Origin: Phanerochaete sordida | Taxonomy: Eukaryota > Basidiomycota > Agaricomycetes > Polyporales > Phanerochaetaceae | Assembly (NCBI GenBank): GCA_019973155.2 | Contig: BPQB01000060.1 | Span: 1 to 64,000, forward strand | DNA length: 64,000 nt | Reading direction: 5' to 3' | In this document: in pieces, positions 45,695 through 56,500 of the stretch | How the letters are laid out: every line of letters begins with the position of its first letter | How positions within the stretch are numbered: position 1 is the first letter of the stretch | Notes under the pieces: model-generated | The model's database searches: none | The model's input: the letters and a program-made list of their open reading frames with translations, nothing else | Told to the model about the DNA's origin: nothing | Translations under genes and position numbers: made by a program

Positions 45695-46060
45695 ACATTG
45701 CACATCGTGCAAGGATAGACCCACAGCCGCCGTGCTGGGGCGTTTCCGAGGCTGCGCAGACCATGCAGTCGTGTCCGAGATTGTGGTTGTCGAGATAGGC
45801 CAGCCGCAAGGGCGACGCATGCGCGTGCGCGATCCACGTCAAAGCGGAAGCAAAAGCAGACAGTGTACAGTATGACGCAACGGCTTGGACGAAAAGAAGG
45901 AATTTCTTCTTTTCGTCCAAGCCGTTGCGTCATACTGTGTTTTCTTCATTTGCTTCCGCCGACGTGCGCGTCGCGTACATGCAATGCACTCGAGTCTCGA
46001 CGCGTTAGCGCCCAGCACTTTCTTACGCGCAAACCATGACGTCCGACACAGCGGAAACCA
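45695..46060. repeat. foldback element, copy 1
   Basis: Centred on a perfect hairpin: arms 45868-45899 and 45906-45937 (32 bp, 6-nt loop), the stem containing GACGCAACGGCTTGGACG. An imperfect outer stem extends to about 45845 and 45958, with CGGAAGCAAA near both ends. Flanks on both sides (for example GCAAGGATAGACCCACAG and GACGCGTTAGCGCCCAG) recur at copy 2, so the repeat unit is about 350 bp. No frame is conserved. Confidence 0.8.
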
Positions 46061-46402
46061 CTGGCAGGGTAGGTGACAGTCAACGATGACTGACGCACCT
46101 GGTCCGTAGGGCCTGTCCACGCCGCGCACCGCACAGCGGACACATATTGCACTGGTGAGCCGTCCGCTTCAAGCTCGCCTGTATGGTGCTGACTTCCTCC
46201 CAGTTGCTATCCGTGCCCGCCTCAGGGCTCGCCACACCGCTCTCTGCTGGATGCTGTTTGAGGTGCGTCTCACGTCTTATATTCCAGGTGCTTTACATTG
46301 ACTTACTGGCTGTATAAGCCACAATATCCACGTTGCTCTTGCTAAGGTACGCGTGCACCAGATATACTGAATTGCTCTCGTACTGATCATCGTGTCTATT
46401 AC
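46061..46402. other. no gene seen
   Basis: Short frames only, with a possible GT donor near 46262. Confidence 0.25.
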
Positions 46403-46431
46403 AGGCTCTCTTGTACGGTACAAGAGAGCCT
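46403..46431. repeat. perfect 13-bp hairpin
   Basis: AGGCTCTCTTGTA (46403-46415), three bases, then its exact complement (46419-46431). It stands alone with no gene next to it. It may be a small inverted repeat or part of a non-coding RNA. Confidence 0.5.
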
Positions 46432-46995
46432 TTACGTAGATATATTAGTATTCTCGCCTCCACATCGTCGGTCACTGACGTTGCTTGCTCTAGCTGTCCT
46501 GGACGCGCTCGGATGCGCGATCTTGAGGCCTTGGCCCGCCGGTCAACCCCAACGTAAACCGCAGCAAGTAGGACGCGTGACTCACCGAAGCACCACTCTT
46601 CGACGCCTATCTTCGCCGCCTTCATCGCTCCTGGCTCTGGTATACGGACGGCAAGCTCTCAAACATGGCCTGCAGGGCCTCGTTGCGACCGCCGGCCTTG
46701 TCCGCCGCGCGCGATGCCGTCTCCGTGACCGCTAGGACTGTCTCCCCATCCTTGACCTCGGTGCGCGTCTTCCACGCCTCGCCGTTCTCTACCGCTGACC
46801 TCCTGCGCCAGTCAGCCCCAACGCCCGCGCGTACCCATTTGACGAAGGATGCACAGACGACGTGCGGTCCTTCTCCGATATCGCTGCGGGCCCGGACTGC
46901 TGGGACGCCAAATCTCCAATCGGATTTGCGGGGTTTGTATAGTGGCGCCGCCGCTATGCATGCACAGGCTACAAGGCCGTGCGAACTTTGCCTCA
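46432..46995. other. no supported gene
   Basis: A frame of 124 codons on the minus strand and overlapping frames on the plus strand exist, as expected of GC-rich DNA. None shows a motif. Confidence 0.25.
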
Positions 46996-48330
46996 AGGTG
47001 AGTCTTCTCGCTCGTTTTGCACGGGCCGATTTTGACGTTCGGCAACAGATCTTCGTCCGGCGAGCAAGGTCTGAGCCGGGCCAGCATGATCAGCAACGCG
47101 CGCAATGACGAGAGTAGCGGGTACGCACCATTTCGGCCCTCGAGGGCGACCGGCGGAGCCGGACTTGGTGCGTTCTGGTCGAATCGTGCGGCCGCGCGTC
47201 GCACACGTAAGGGCCGACCTGGGAGCGGCGTCGTCCAGGCCGTCCACGTCGTTACGCGGGCGTGATACAACGTTGCGGTGGGTCGTCAGGTGCGCTTCAT
47301 GTGGGCCAGTTTTGACGTTCGGAGATAGAAACGTGTCCGGCGAGCGAGGTCTGGGCGTGCGCAGATGGTCAGCCTGAGCACGCGCACAGGCAGAACGAGC
47401 AAGGACGTACGGTCTCAGCCGTCGATGGAGGCCGTGGAGCGTTCAACGAGGTACGTCGTTGCGGGGGATATCGAGCCAAGTTTCGGCCTGACGGTCTTGC
47501 GTCTTTGCAGGGCAGTACAACACGGCGATCTCGAGCGAGTGGGCGTGCTGGTCGCGTTGTCCCAGGCGATATGCGTGCTTCGCGCGGTTTCCTGGTGAGT
47601 CTGCTGAGCCGGAGGACTCACGTCCGCGGTGCTGACTTCGGCCCGGCTCAGACCTCGCTCGCCGGACGAAGGTCTGTTGCAGAACGTCAAAATCGGCCGT
47701 GCAAAGCGAGCGAGAAGACTCACCACACCGTCGAGCTGCGGCTGCGCGTCGACGCGGACGGCCTGAACGACGCTGTCCACGTCTTGTGCGTCGCGCGGGA
47801 CTCCTCGAACGCCCCCGCGCGCCGAACTCGCGAGAACGCGCCCCGACGGCCCTCCGCAGCAGCCTCCGTGGACACACCCGGGGCGTACGACCAGCCGTCA
47901 TAGGCCTGCTCGCGCGTGGGATTCTGACTATGTCGCCAGCGCAGGCGTCCTCCCGAGGCTGCTCGCGGGACGCATTTCTATTGCGGAACGTCAAAACCGG
48001 CCTCCCGCGCGCGGACGTGAAAGCACATCGGAACTGTGCGCTGCGCCTGCGCGGCAATGTGAACGACGTGGACGGCCACGGCAAGCGTTGTGATGCGCGC
48101 GGAGGTCTGGCGGCGAAAGATCGTCAGAAAGGCTCGACGCCGGCGCGCGGGAAGAGCGCACCTTTGGGACGAACGGCGGCGGCGTCCAGCGCGCGCGAGG
48201 GGCGCGCTGGCCGTCTTCTCGTGCGCGCGCAGCGTTCTGACCGCGTGGATCGCGCGAATGCCCTCTTGGTGCCGCTCGCCGGACGACGATCCATCGTGGA
48301 ACGTCAAAATCCGCCCGCCCGAAGTGCGAA
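46996..48330. repeat. five-copy sequence module
   Basis: A module with core GATTTTGACGTTC, followed about 20 bases on by CGTCCGGCGAGC, occurs five times. Cores are at 47028-47040 (+), 47308-47320 (+), 47682-47694 (-), 47986-47998 (-) and 48299-48311 (-). Copies 1 and 3 form an inverted pair about 94 percent alike over some 85 bases by eye, beginning GGTGAGTCTTCTCGCTCG. The others are weaker. The order is two direct copies, then three inverted ones. Long overlapping frames here, up to 293 codons, are probably a GC effect. Confidence 0.6.
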
Positions 48331-48804
48331 AACAGGCTGCGCGGCTGCGTCCTCGCTCCCCGCGCTGCCGCCTCATTCGGGACGAGCACGCTCGGGCGGT
48401 ACGTCTCGTCCTGGCCTTTGCGCGTCGCGCACGCTGACATGTCCCGCGCGTTCACAGCTCTTCGTGGCAGCTTTTGACCGCGTCGATTGCGCAGCGTCGG
48501 CGTTGGTGCGGCGGAACGACGCGCGCGAGGTCGCAATCGCGGAAGAGACGAAGGGCGCTGCGAACGAGGGTTTTAGGTAAGCAGAACCCTCCAAAACATA
48601 CGCGCATGGGCCTCACCTGCACCACGCGCAGCCCAAGCGCATTCTGCCGCCACCGCCGCCCGCGCGCTACGTTCGATACGGGTAAGCACTCCATTCTGAC
48701 TACATTTGGACGTCCCTAACGACCCGTTTGGCTATTTCGGCTCGGTGGTTCGAACCTGCTCGAGCCGGTTCACCGCGGTCCTGCCTGCAGCAGAACCGAG
48801 AACC
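48331..48804. other. no gene seen
   Basis: A spacer between the module array and foldback copy 2. Confidence 0.25.
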
Positions 48805-49165
48805 GCTATGGGTTCACCCTCACATCTGTGCAAGGATAGACCCACAGTTGCCGCTCTAGAGCGTTTCCGAGACCGCGCAGCCTGTAGTCACTGTACGCAA
48901 GTTTATGGCTCTCGAAGTAGGCCGGCGGCGCGATAATGCGGTCTACGCAAGAGCGGAAGCAAAAGAATGAAATGCACAGCATGACGCAACGACCTGGACG
49001 AAAAGAAGAAATTCTTTCTTTTCGTCCAGGTCGTTGCGTCATGCTATCCGCTTTCTTGTTTTGCTTCCGCCTTTGCGCGTCGCGTACTACTTACGTGGGA
49101 CGCGCTCGACGCGTTAGCGCCCAGAGCTCTTGTGCCATACCACGACGTCCGTCCACCTTCGACTC
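48805..49165. repeat. foldback element, copy 2
   Basis: A second copy of the 45695-46060 repeat in the same orientation. The perfect stem is 48978-49007 with 49016-49045 (30 bp), containing GACGCAACGACCTGGACG. It differs from copy 1 at three stem positions, and in each case both arms changed so that pairing is kept. Flanking landmarks (GCAAGGATAGACCCACAG on the left, GACGCGTTAGCGCCCAG on the right) match copy 1. Confidence 0.8.
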
Positions 49166-51585
49166 CGCTTGCGCCTCGAGGCCCCCTTGCCACACTCATT
49201 CTGTCGTCTTGCGACATCTTTCACACCGTCTCCGCCAATCTCCACGCCGGCCACGTTACGTTCTCAAATACGGTAGGCCGCTGCGAAGCCGCGCCAGGAC
49301 GCGTTTGCACGAACGCACGGAGACGAACGATGACTGCAACACGGGGCGGTGGCAAGATCGCAGATTGGAGAGGACACAGCCACGGTTGAGGCGCATTTCG
49401 GAATAGAGTGGGATGCCGCCGAGCGGCCTAATGCATAGTGAGTACAGGCCTGCGACTGCTGTGGAGCCAGCACTTACCGCGAGTATCATTGCAGACATGT
49501 GCTTCAACAGCTGCTGCCATAGGCCCTCAACGTCCACGTCCGCCTGGTAAACTGTCCTCGTCCGGCAGCGGAGTACATGCGCGAGTCCCGCGATGCGGTC
49601 GGGCGCGCCAATGTAGGGACGTCTCTGAAAAGGGCGCAAGCAACGGTGCGGAAAAAGACAGTTATGCATGTGGGCGGCGTTCCGCGTCGACATCCGTGAG
49701 CTAGAGGCTGTCAGCGATTCGGTGCGCACGTTCGACCCACGTGAACCGCGAGAGTTGACTGTTTACTGACCTTCCGTCGGCTGTATAGACGTCGCTGCTG
49801 CATTAGGAAGATGCCCAGGTACCGCCACGGGCATGGGCAACACTTCCGGATCGATATTCAATATTTCGTCGTCAGGCGAGAAGAACTTGCCAGTGCGCCG
49901 CGCGAGGGTCCTGGCGACGATCCCTAGGTAAGTCTGTCGTTAATCTGCGCTCCGGATTGCCGCTGACTTTGGTTTTTGCTTCATAAACTTGTGCGAGGTT
50001 CGCGCATTGGAAATCCTTGAAGTTTGCCGCGGCTGCGATAAGCACCCGGTCGGTGCGGTTCTCCCAAAGCAACGGAGTACGTACGAGTGCACTAAGAATC
50101 ACTTGTCGATGCTGACCCTATCCGTCGCCCTGGTAGAAGCTTGCGCGGTCATAGCCATGGTCCGCCAGATTCAAGATCCTGTCGTCTGGCAAGAAGTGTC
50201 TAGGCGAGCGCTGCGCGAAAGTTATGTAGGCATACACACGGTGAGTATGCTGCTTCCGAACACCCTGCATCGCCGCTGACGGTGCCCGCACGCGTCGAGA
50301 GTCGAGATTTCTGCGTCGGCGAGCCGCGAGCGAAGGACAAGTGTCGCCAGAGCTGCTGATCGACGCTCGGTCAGCACAATTTTTGTCCAACGTACACGAC
50401 ATGTACTAACCTTGTACCATTCATGCCGTCCTCACCGCAGCTGTGCATCGTGACTGGTGCGAAGGCCAGTGCATCGAGATTCAAGATTTTGACGTCTTGT
50501 GGGCGCGTGGACATCTGCTGCTGCGAAACGCGGTGAGTGAAGTCCTGCGCACGATAAGCACTGGAGCGTGTACCCGCGTATGTTCGCCGTCTTCATGCAT
50601 TGGTATCGCACCTAATCGTTAGTCGTAGCCTTGGCTGTCACATGTTCAGCGTCAACGTAGCCCATACAAGCGGCCGCCGCGCCCAAGTCACCGCGACGGC
50701 TGCAGACGGCCCTGACGGTTCATGTCGGTGTGGGTACTGGCCAGCCACGTCGGCATTCCGCCGCCTGCTCCAGTGTCCATAGCTCCCTTTGCAGCGCTTC
50801 GCTCTCGCGAGATGACGCTGCCAAGGTGAGTTGATGTTCTCTCATTCATGCGCGTAAAGGGTCCAAAAAACCATCGGCAAAAAGGTCAAGAGATTAGGTC
50901 GGTATATATGACGATAGAATGTCCGACATGCAATAGAATCCTTGCCGTACAACAACCGACTTTATGTCGCAATTGGTCGGCTTGCCATCTAATGGTATTG
51001 CAGCTCCGTGCGCCAACCACGCGCCATGTTTCACGGACGCGCACGGTGCCCAATTTCGGTGCTTATCGACGAGAAACATATTGCGGGCCAGGCATTTACA
51101 TTGAGATTACACCCGAATGCAACGCGTGATATTGTAGGTCAAACACGAGGTCAGTGCAGTGATACCGCCGCGTTCAGCTTGCTGTGCACTCGCAATCCAG
51201 GCAGAAATAAATCGAGCAAAATCCACATTTATTTAGAGCCAGCAACTATTACACGAGCTTGGCAGCGCATTGGCGAGCAGACTGAGAGCACAGAACCGTA
51301 ACGCAGTGGAGAACACGAGGTGTGGCAGCCGGGTATAGGGCAAAGGCAGGGTATAGGCCGAAGATGTCGCCCAGCGAGCAAGAGAGCCAGGGTACCAGAC
51401 AGAGAGCGTCGAGATGCAGCGGGCGACAGGTGGTGTCGAGAAGGAACGAGGTTGGCGATTTCGAGAGCAACAGATAGCGGAGGGATCGACGAAGACGGAA
51501 CGATTCTGCAAACACAATCAGCGGAGGGACGCAACGAGGAAGGGAGGATAGCGTTACGCGAAGACACATGCGAGTGAGCAGCTGC
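49166..51585. other. gene-poor region with exon-like fragments
   Basis: Two similar exon-like stretches occur at about 50100-50240 (ending YVGIHT, then GTGAGT) and about 50460-50530 (EIQDFDVLWARGHLLLRNA, then GTGAGT). They may be repeated exons of a decayed gene, but no start, stop or family is visible. Toward 51586 this is the 3' flank of the DUF6698-like gene. Confidence 0.35.
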
Positions 51586-53304
51586 TCAAGCATCGACTTC
51601 GCTTCCAGCTGCAGCTACGGCGGCTGCTGCGGCAGCGGCTTGGCGACGAGCGGCACGCTGCGCCGCTACCGTTGCCATAAAGCCGTCAGAGTCGTCCTGG
51701 ACGTCATCTTGCGCCAGGGCGCCCCATACTTCACTGTTGCAACATTGAGTACGTTAATGATAGAAGAACGATGGTGCTTACCGCTCGATGTGCTTCAGAG
51801 TCGGGGTCGCCCACTCCTGGTCGTCCCGAAACAATCGTCTAATGGTTGAGTAAAAGTGCGAGTTACTGAATGCGCCATCCACCTCAGCCCAGACCTCCTG
51901 AGAGGACAGGCTGAAGCGAAGCTATACCAAGCGTTAGCGAGCGCATCGACACCGTGAAGGGACGTACTAAGGTAGCCACATATGCCACGCGTTCAGCGGT
52001 GACATTCTTAGACTTGTACCCAATGGGACGGCGTCCCAAGCGAGCACCGCTCGGTGTGTCTGACGCGACCGATCGCTTGCCGGCCCACACGAGGGAGTAT
52101 GTCTGGAGAAGTTCATGTAATCACACTTTGGTATACTCGCAACAGGCTAAGTACGCACCAATATAAAGAGATCACTGTGAAAGAGCCAACGGTCAACCTC
52201 TCCAGAGTCGTACAGATCCTCTGGGTAGAGAAACGACGGCATTTCCTTTGCCGTTATGGTGATCTTCTTCGTCTTCACATCAGCGCGATATCTATCTCAT
52301 GGTGAGCGTACATTCTAAGTAAAGACAAGCACTCACTTGTCTGGGTTGACGTCGTACTCATCGCGCTTGCTCCGAGGGACAAGTAGTCTGGCGGTGGTAT
52401 GATGGTTAAATCCTCGGCGACCCTTGTTGCTTTCCGAGACGCGAAGCGGGTCGTCCGTGAGGTGCTCCGGCTTAAGGACCCGCGACATGATCTCGACAAC
52501 GGCGTAGCGGAGTTTCTCGCAATCTTCGCGGCGCGCCATTCCTCTCGCGCTTGTGAGCTGTTGGAGCGTACGTTAGTTGCATCTGCACTGTAGCCGGACC
52601 TTGGCGTACCACTAGTACAATCCCAGAGATGGCGCTGTCGTCAGATTCTGCAACCATCAGCTCCTTCTGGAGAGGCGGTACAGCCACCAGAAGCTTCTGG
52701 TAGCCCTGTACAAGCTCTGCACGACGCGCAGGTGTCCTACAAGGAGTGAGCAAGTTTATCGTGATTATATGCGCACCAGACACGTGCACTCAGAAGCACG
52801 GAAATGAGTACTCACATTACTTTCAAGTTCTCGTACCTTTCAAGCACTTCGGGCACGTTCTCTTCAGAGACGTTGTGCAGAGGCATCCCCGCAGAGACGA
52901 CCTTGAACATGTCAAGGAAGAGGTCGTGGTTTCTTCCAACCTGCTTGCCTGCGTCGTGGAGCTCGTCTAAGATCTCGCTATATGCGCATATATCTTGGTC
53001 AGCTTGTGCCAGTGTCGAACATATCATCGACGACTTACGGCCGAGGTAGACTACCATGGAACTCTGAGACGGCGATGAGGAACTCTTCGTTGCGCAGCCG
53101 AGTCTGACGGTCCTCAGGGCTCTCGACGGGGCTCCTTGAGCGTCTTGAGTTGCGGGAAGGATCGCGACGCGGAGACGGACTCCGCGACGTGCGACCTGAG
53201 CCGTTGGCGTGACCGTTGGTAGCGCGTTGGCGGTCCGGGGTTCGGCCACGGCTGGGACCACGTTGGGAACGACGGCGGCGAGTGGAGGTGTTGTGGCGAG
53301 CCAT
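51586..53304 (-). CDS. DUF6698-like protein, divergent from the transposase
   Basis: About eight exons from ATG 53304 to TGA 51586. The N-terminus is Arg/Ser-rich and disordered (MARHNTSTRRRRSQRG). Then ILDELHDAGKQVGRNHDLFL; LKPEHLTDDPLR with GRRGFNHHTTARLLVP; KEMPSFLYPEDLYDSGEVDR; TYSLVWAGKRSV; NVTAERVAYVAT; LRFSLSSQEVWAEVDG. The C-terminus is alanine-rich. The order (GRGFNH, xPxFLY, TPxxIAYVAxQxRFALSS) is that of the basidiomycete DUF6698 family as I know it; the function of that family is not established. It starts 224 bp from the transposase gene on the opposite strand, so both probably share a promoter and belong to one element. The intron joins were made by eye. Confidence 0.75.
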
Positions 53305-53528
53305 GGCTTTGAGAGAAGTCGGGGAGATGGCGGTTCGAAAGGAAGGGGCAAAAAGTGACCCAGGCCTTATGAAGGAACGCGACGTAACGCGACTGGAGGA
53401 CGCGTCACGCAACGCGTACCGTTGTGGCGCAGTGTGACCAATCACGCTTTGTCACAGGACGCGCTTTGAACTCGCACTTTGTCGCTCGCCTCGCTCGCCT
53501 TGCCCAAATTCCACTCTAGCTTGACTAT
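53305..53528. promoter_or_regulatory. shared divergent promoter
   Basis: 224 bases between the start codons of the DUF6698-like and transposase genes. An array of GACGTAACGCGACTGG / GACGCGTCACGCAACGCG-type words near 53388-53420 may be control sites. Confidence 0.4.
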
Positions 53529-56500
53529 ATGCGCGGAAATTGGGCTTGCGGAGCTTCGGGCTGCGACAGGTCTTTCACGTCCGAAAGATCGGTGATACAG
53601 CACCGGCGAAAATGCGTGTACGCCTCGAGCACGCTGAAGAACGCCGGTCTTCAGCAAAAAAAGAACAGACTAGCGGCTCAAGCTGCAAGGAAGGCACAAC
53701 GAGAGGCCACAAGAATTGCATCTGCACGCGAGGATATTGTTTCTCACGCTGTAAGTGCTCTGCTGGGTAGGGTCACCTTCGAAAATCTTATTTCATGTGC
53801 ATTAGCCTGCGCATGGCGATAATCCGTCACCAGTAAATGAGCCATTGCAAGGCTCTTCTGCGCCAGACGATGCGCTAGCCTCTGGCTCGAGCTCATCCGG
53901 AGCGCGCCCAAAGCGATCTCGAAGGCTGCCGAGGGCGTACAACGACTTCGTGCCCTCCTCACTCACGAGCCTCCCAGCAAGCCTGGCGCAGCTTGCGGTC
54001 TCGGAACCTCCTCCCCCTCCTTCCCCTGCCACCATGGCTTCGTCCTCCGCTGCTGCTGAGCCTCAAGCTGAGCAGCCACCTCCTGCCCCTTCCGCGCGCT
54101 ATATCACGGAGCCGAACGAGTTTGGTGTCTTCCGGTGTTACTCACGCGAGCCCAAGCGCGACCCTGAAGCGGGTTTCGGGCCAGAAGACGCCTGCAACTC
54201 GCCGAATATTGATGTCGCGAGTAACCAGCCCGTCGGAGACCCCCTCCGCCCCTTTGCGCATGCTATCGCCGACCAGGAGGCGGAGCCCCCGGGTGGCTGG
54301 TCAGCGCCTCTGAACCCTAGTGAAGCACGACTTCTCGAGTGGCAGAACAACGGGTCCGGTCTGAAGTCCAACTCCGAGACTAACAAATTCGTTCACAACG
54401 TCATTCTTGCGCCCGACTTCGACATAAAACACTTCGCCAATTTCTCGAGCATCTCCCAGCTCGAGGCGAAGCTGGACGAGCATGCTGCGAACGCATCTGG
54501 GGCGTTCTCATGCGATGACGGCTGGACAAAGTCATCAGTCAAGATCAGCCTTCCGAAAGCTGGCCGTAAGTTTGCATCCGAGGCTGCTGCCCCTGTCTTC
54601 GAGGTACAGGGCGTTTGGCACCGTTCCTTGGTCGAGGTGATCAAGTCCACATATCAAGAGGATGTCCAAGCATCAAGTTCATTCCACTGTATTCCACACG
54701 AGCTCTATTTCGTCCCTCCGGCGCCGGATAGCCCATCCCTCGCAGAGCAAGCACCTTCGGCCCCATACGCTCCATTGTCATCGTCGACAGCCTCAACAAC
54801 CAATACATCACCTTCCTCTGCGCAGCCAGGTGCTGCGGCGCCCTCCACTTCGTCGTCCACTACACCACCTGCATCCAACGCATCACAGCCCTCTCCGGAG
54901 GTACCGCCGATGCACGAGATGCCTCCGAATGCAGAGCGGCTGTATTCGGAGACATACAACGCTAACTATCTGCTCGCTGAAGATGCGAAGATTCGACAGA
55001 TGCCGCGCAACCCTGCCGATGAAGGCCTCGACATCGAATACTGCGTCGCACCGTGCGCAGTCTGGTCCGATTCGACGCATCTCGCCAACTTCGGCACAGC
55101 GGCGCTCTGGCCGATCTACCTCTACCCAGGAAGCCTCTCAAAATACGTGCGATCGCGGCCTTCGAGCTTTGCTGCGCAGCATGTATGCTACATTCCTGAG
55201 GTAAGCAGTGGCAGTTTAAATACGGGTACGCCGCTAACGATGATGTTCGTAGCTCCCTGACACGTTCCAGGACGCGTACCAGAAGATCTTCGGCGAGCCT
55301 GCAACTAAGGAAGTCACGACGTTTTGCCGGATGCACCTGATGCAGCAGATTTGGCTGCTTCTCCTCGACGAGAAGTTTATGGAAGCATACCGACATGGCA
55401 TTGTCGTCCTTTGCGCAGATGGGATTCTGAGGCGGCTGTTTCCTCGGTTCGTCACTTACTCGGCGGACTACCCGGAGAGGCAAGTAATATTACACTTTCG
55501 GTGTCAACGCAGCTGATCGGATGTCGCAGAACTCTCCTCGCATGCATTCGCCGCCTCGGTCGATGTCCATGCACCCTCTGCTATATTCAAAAGGACCAGA
55601 TTCCGCAGACTGGTACCAAGCTCGACGCGAAGCGAAGCAGCAACATGCGAAAGGATGACAAGGATCTGCACGACCTCATCGACTATGTTCGCAAGCGCAT
55701 CTTCAAGCGAGGGCATGCAGTGAACAACAAGCACATAGTACGAAAGCTGGGGCATTTCTCGCTCCATCCACTCCGGGTATGTCGGTCTCCACTATCGCAT
55801 TGACTGCCGAGCACCAGGTCTCACTGCGTCAAAGAACGCATTTTCGATTCGACTTGCAGATCTCGGCTTCAACTTCTACGAGATACTCATGCAGGATCTA
55901 CTGCACGAATGGGAGGTTGGGAACTTCAAGGCTGTTCTCATCCACCTCCTTCGCCTTCTGTACTGGCTTCCTGGAGATCAAATCCAAGAGCTGAACCAAC
56001 GGTGAGGAGTCCAACCAATGTCCGTCTCGTTTTTCTCAGCTCATGCGATCATGTACACAGCTTCCGGCAAGTCCCCACGTTTGGACGGGACACTATCCGT
56101 CGCTTCGGCCGTAATGTGTCAGGACTGAAGAAGCTGGCAGCCCGAGACTTTGAGGACATCCTACAGGTGCGTACCACGCGCTTCACGCGCATAAGATTAG
56201 GTACTTACTATCGCTCTTAGTGCATCATCCCGTGCATCGATGGCATTCTCGAGGGCAGTCTGGATGGCGTCGTTCTAGACTTGCTCTGGGAGATGGCATC
56301 ATGGCATGCCCTTGCCAAGCTCAGGCTGCACACCGAGACGACCGTCAACATCCTCGAAGCATCGACACCCACTCTTTGCAAGGCGATACGGGTCTTTGCC
56401 ACCGCTTGCGATCCGTTGGACATTCGAGAGCTCCCTAGTGAGGAAGCGGCTCGTGGTCGCCGCAAAGCGAAGCCGAAGAAGAGTAAGAAGACCGCTCCCA

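Noticed and set aside
47443..48580. Long overlapping frames (up to 293 codons) as genes
   Set aside because: Frames are open on both strands at once, Arg/Ala-rich, without starts in context or motifs, and they follow the repeated module; a GC-bias effect is likelier.
48730..48790. Possible tRNA (GGTTCGAACC-like box)
   Set aside because: No matching A box, acceptor stem or anticodon arm could be folded around it.
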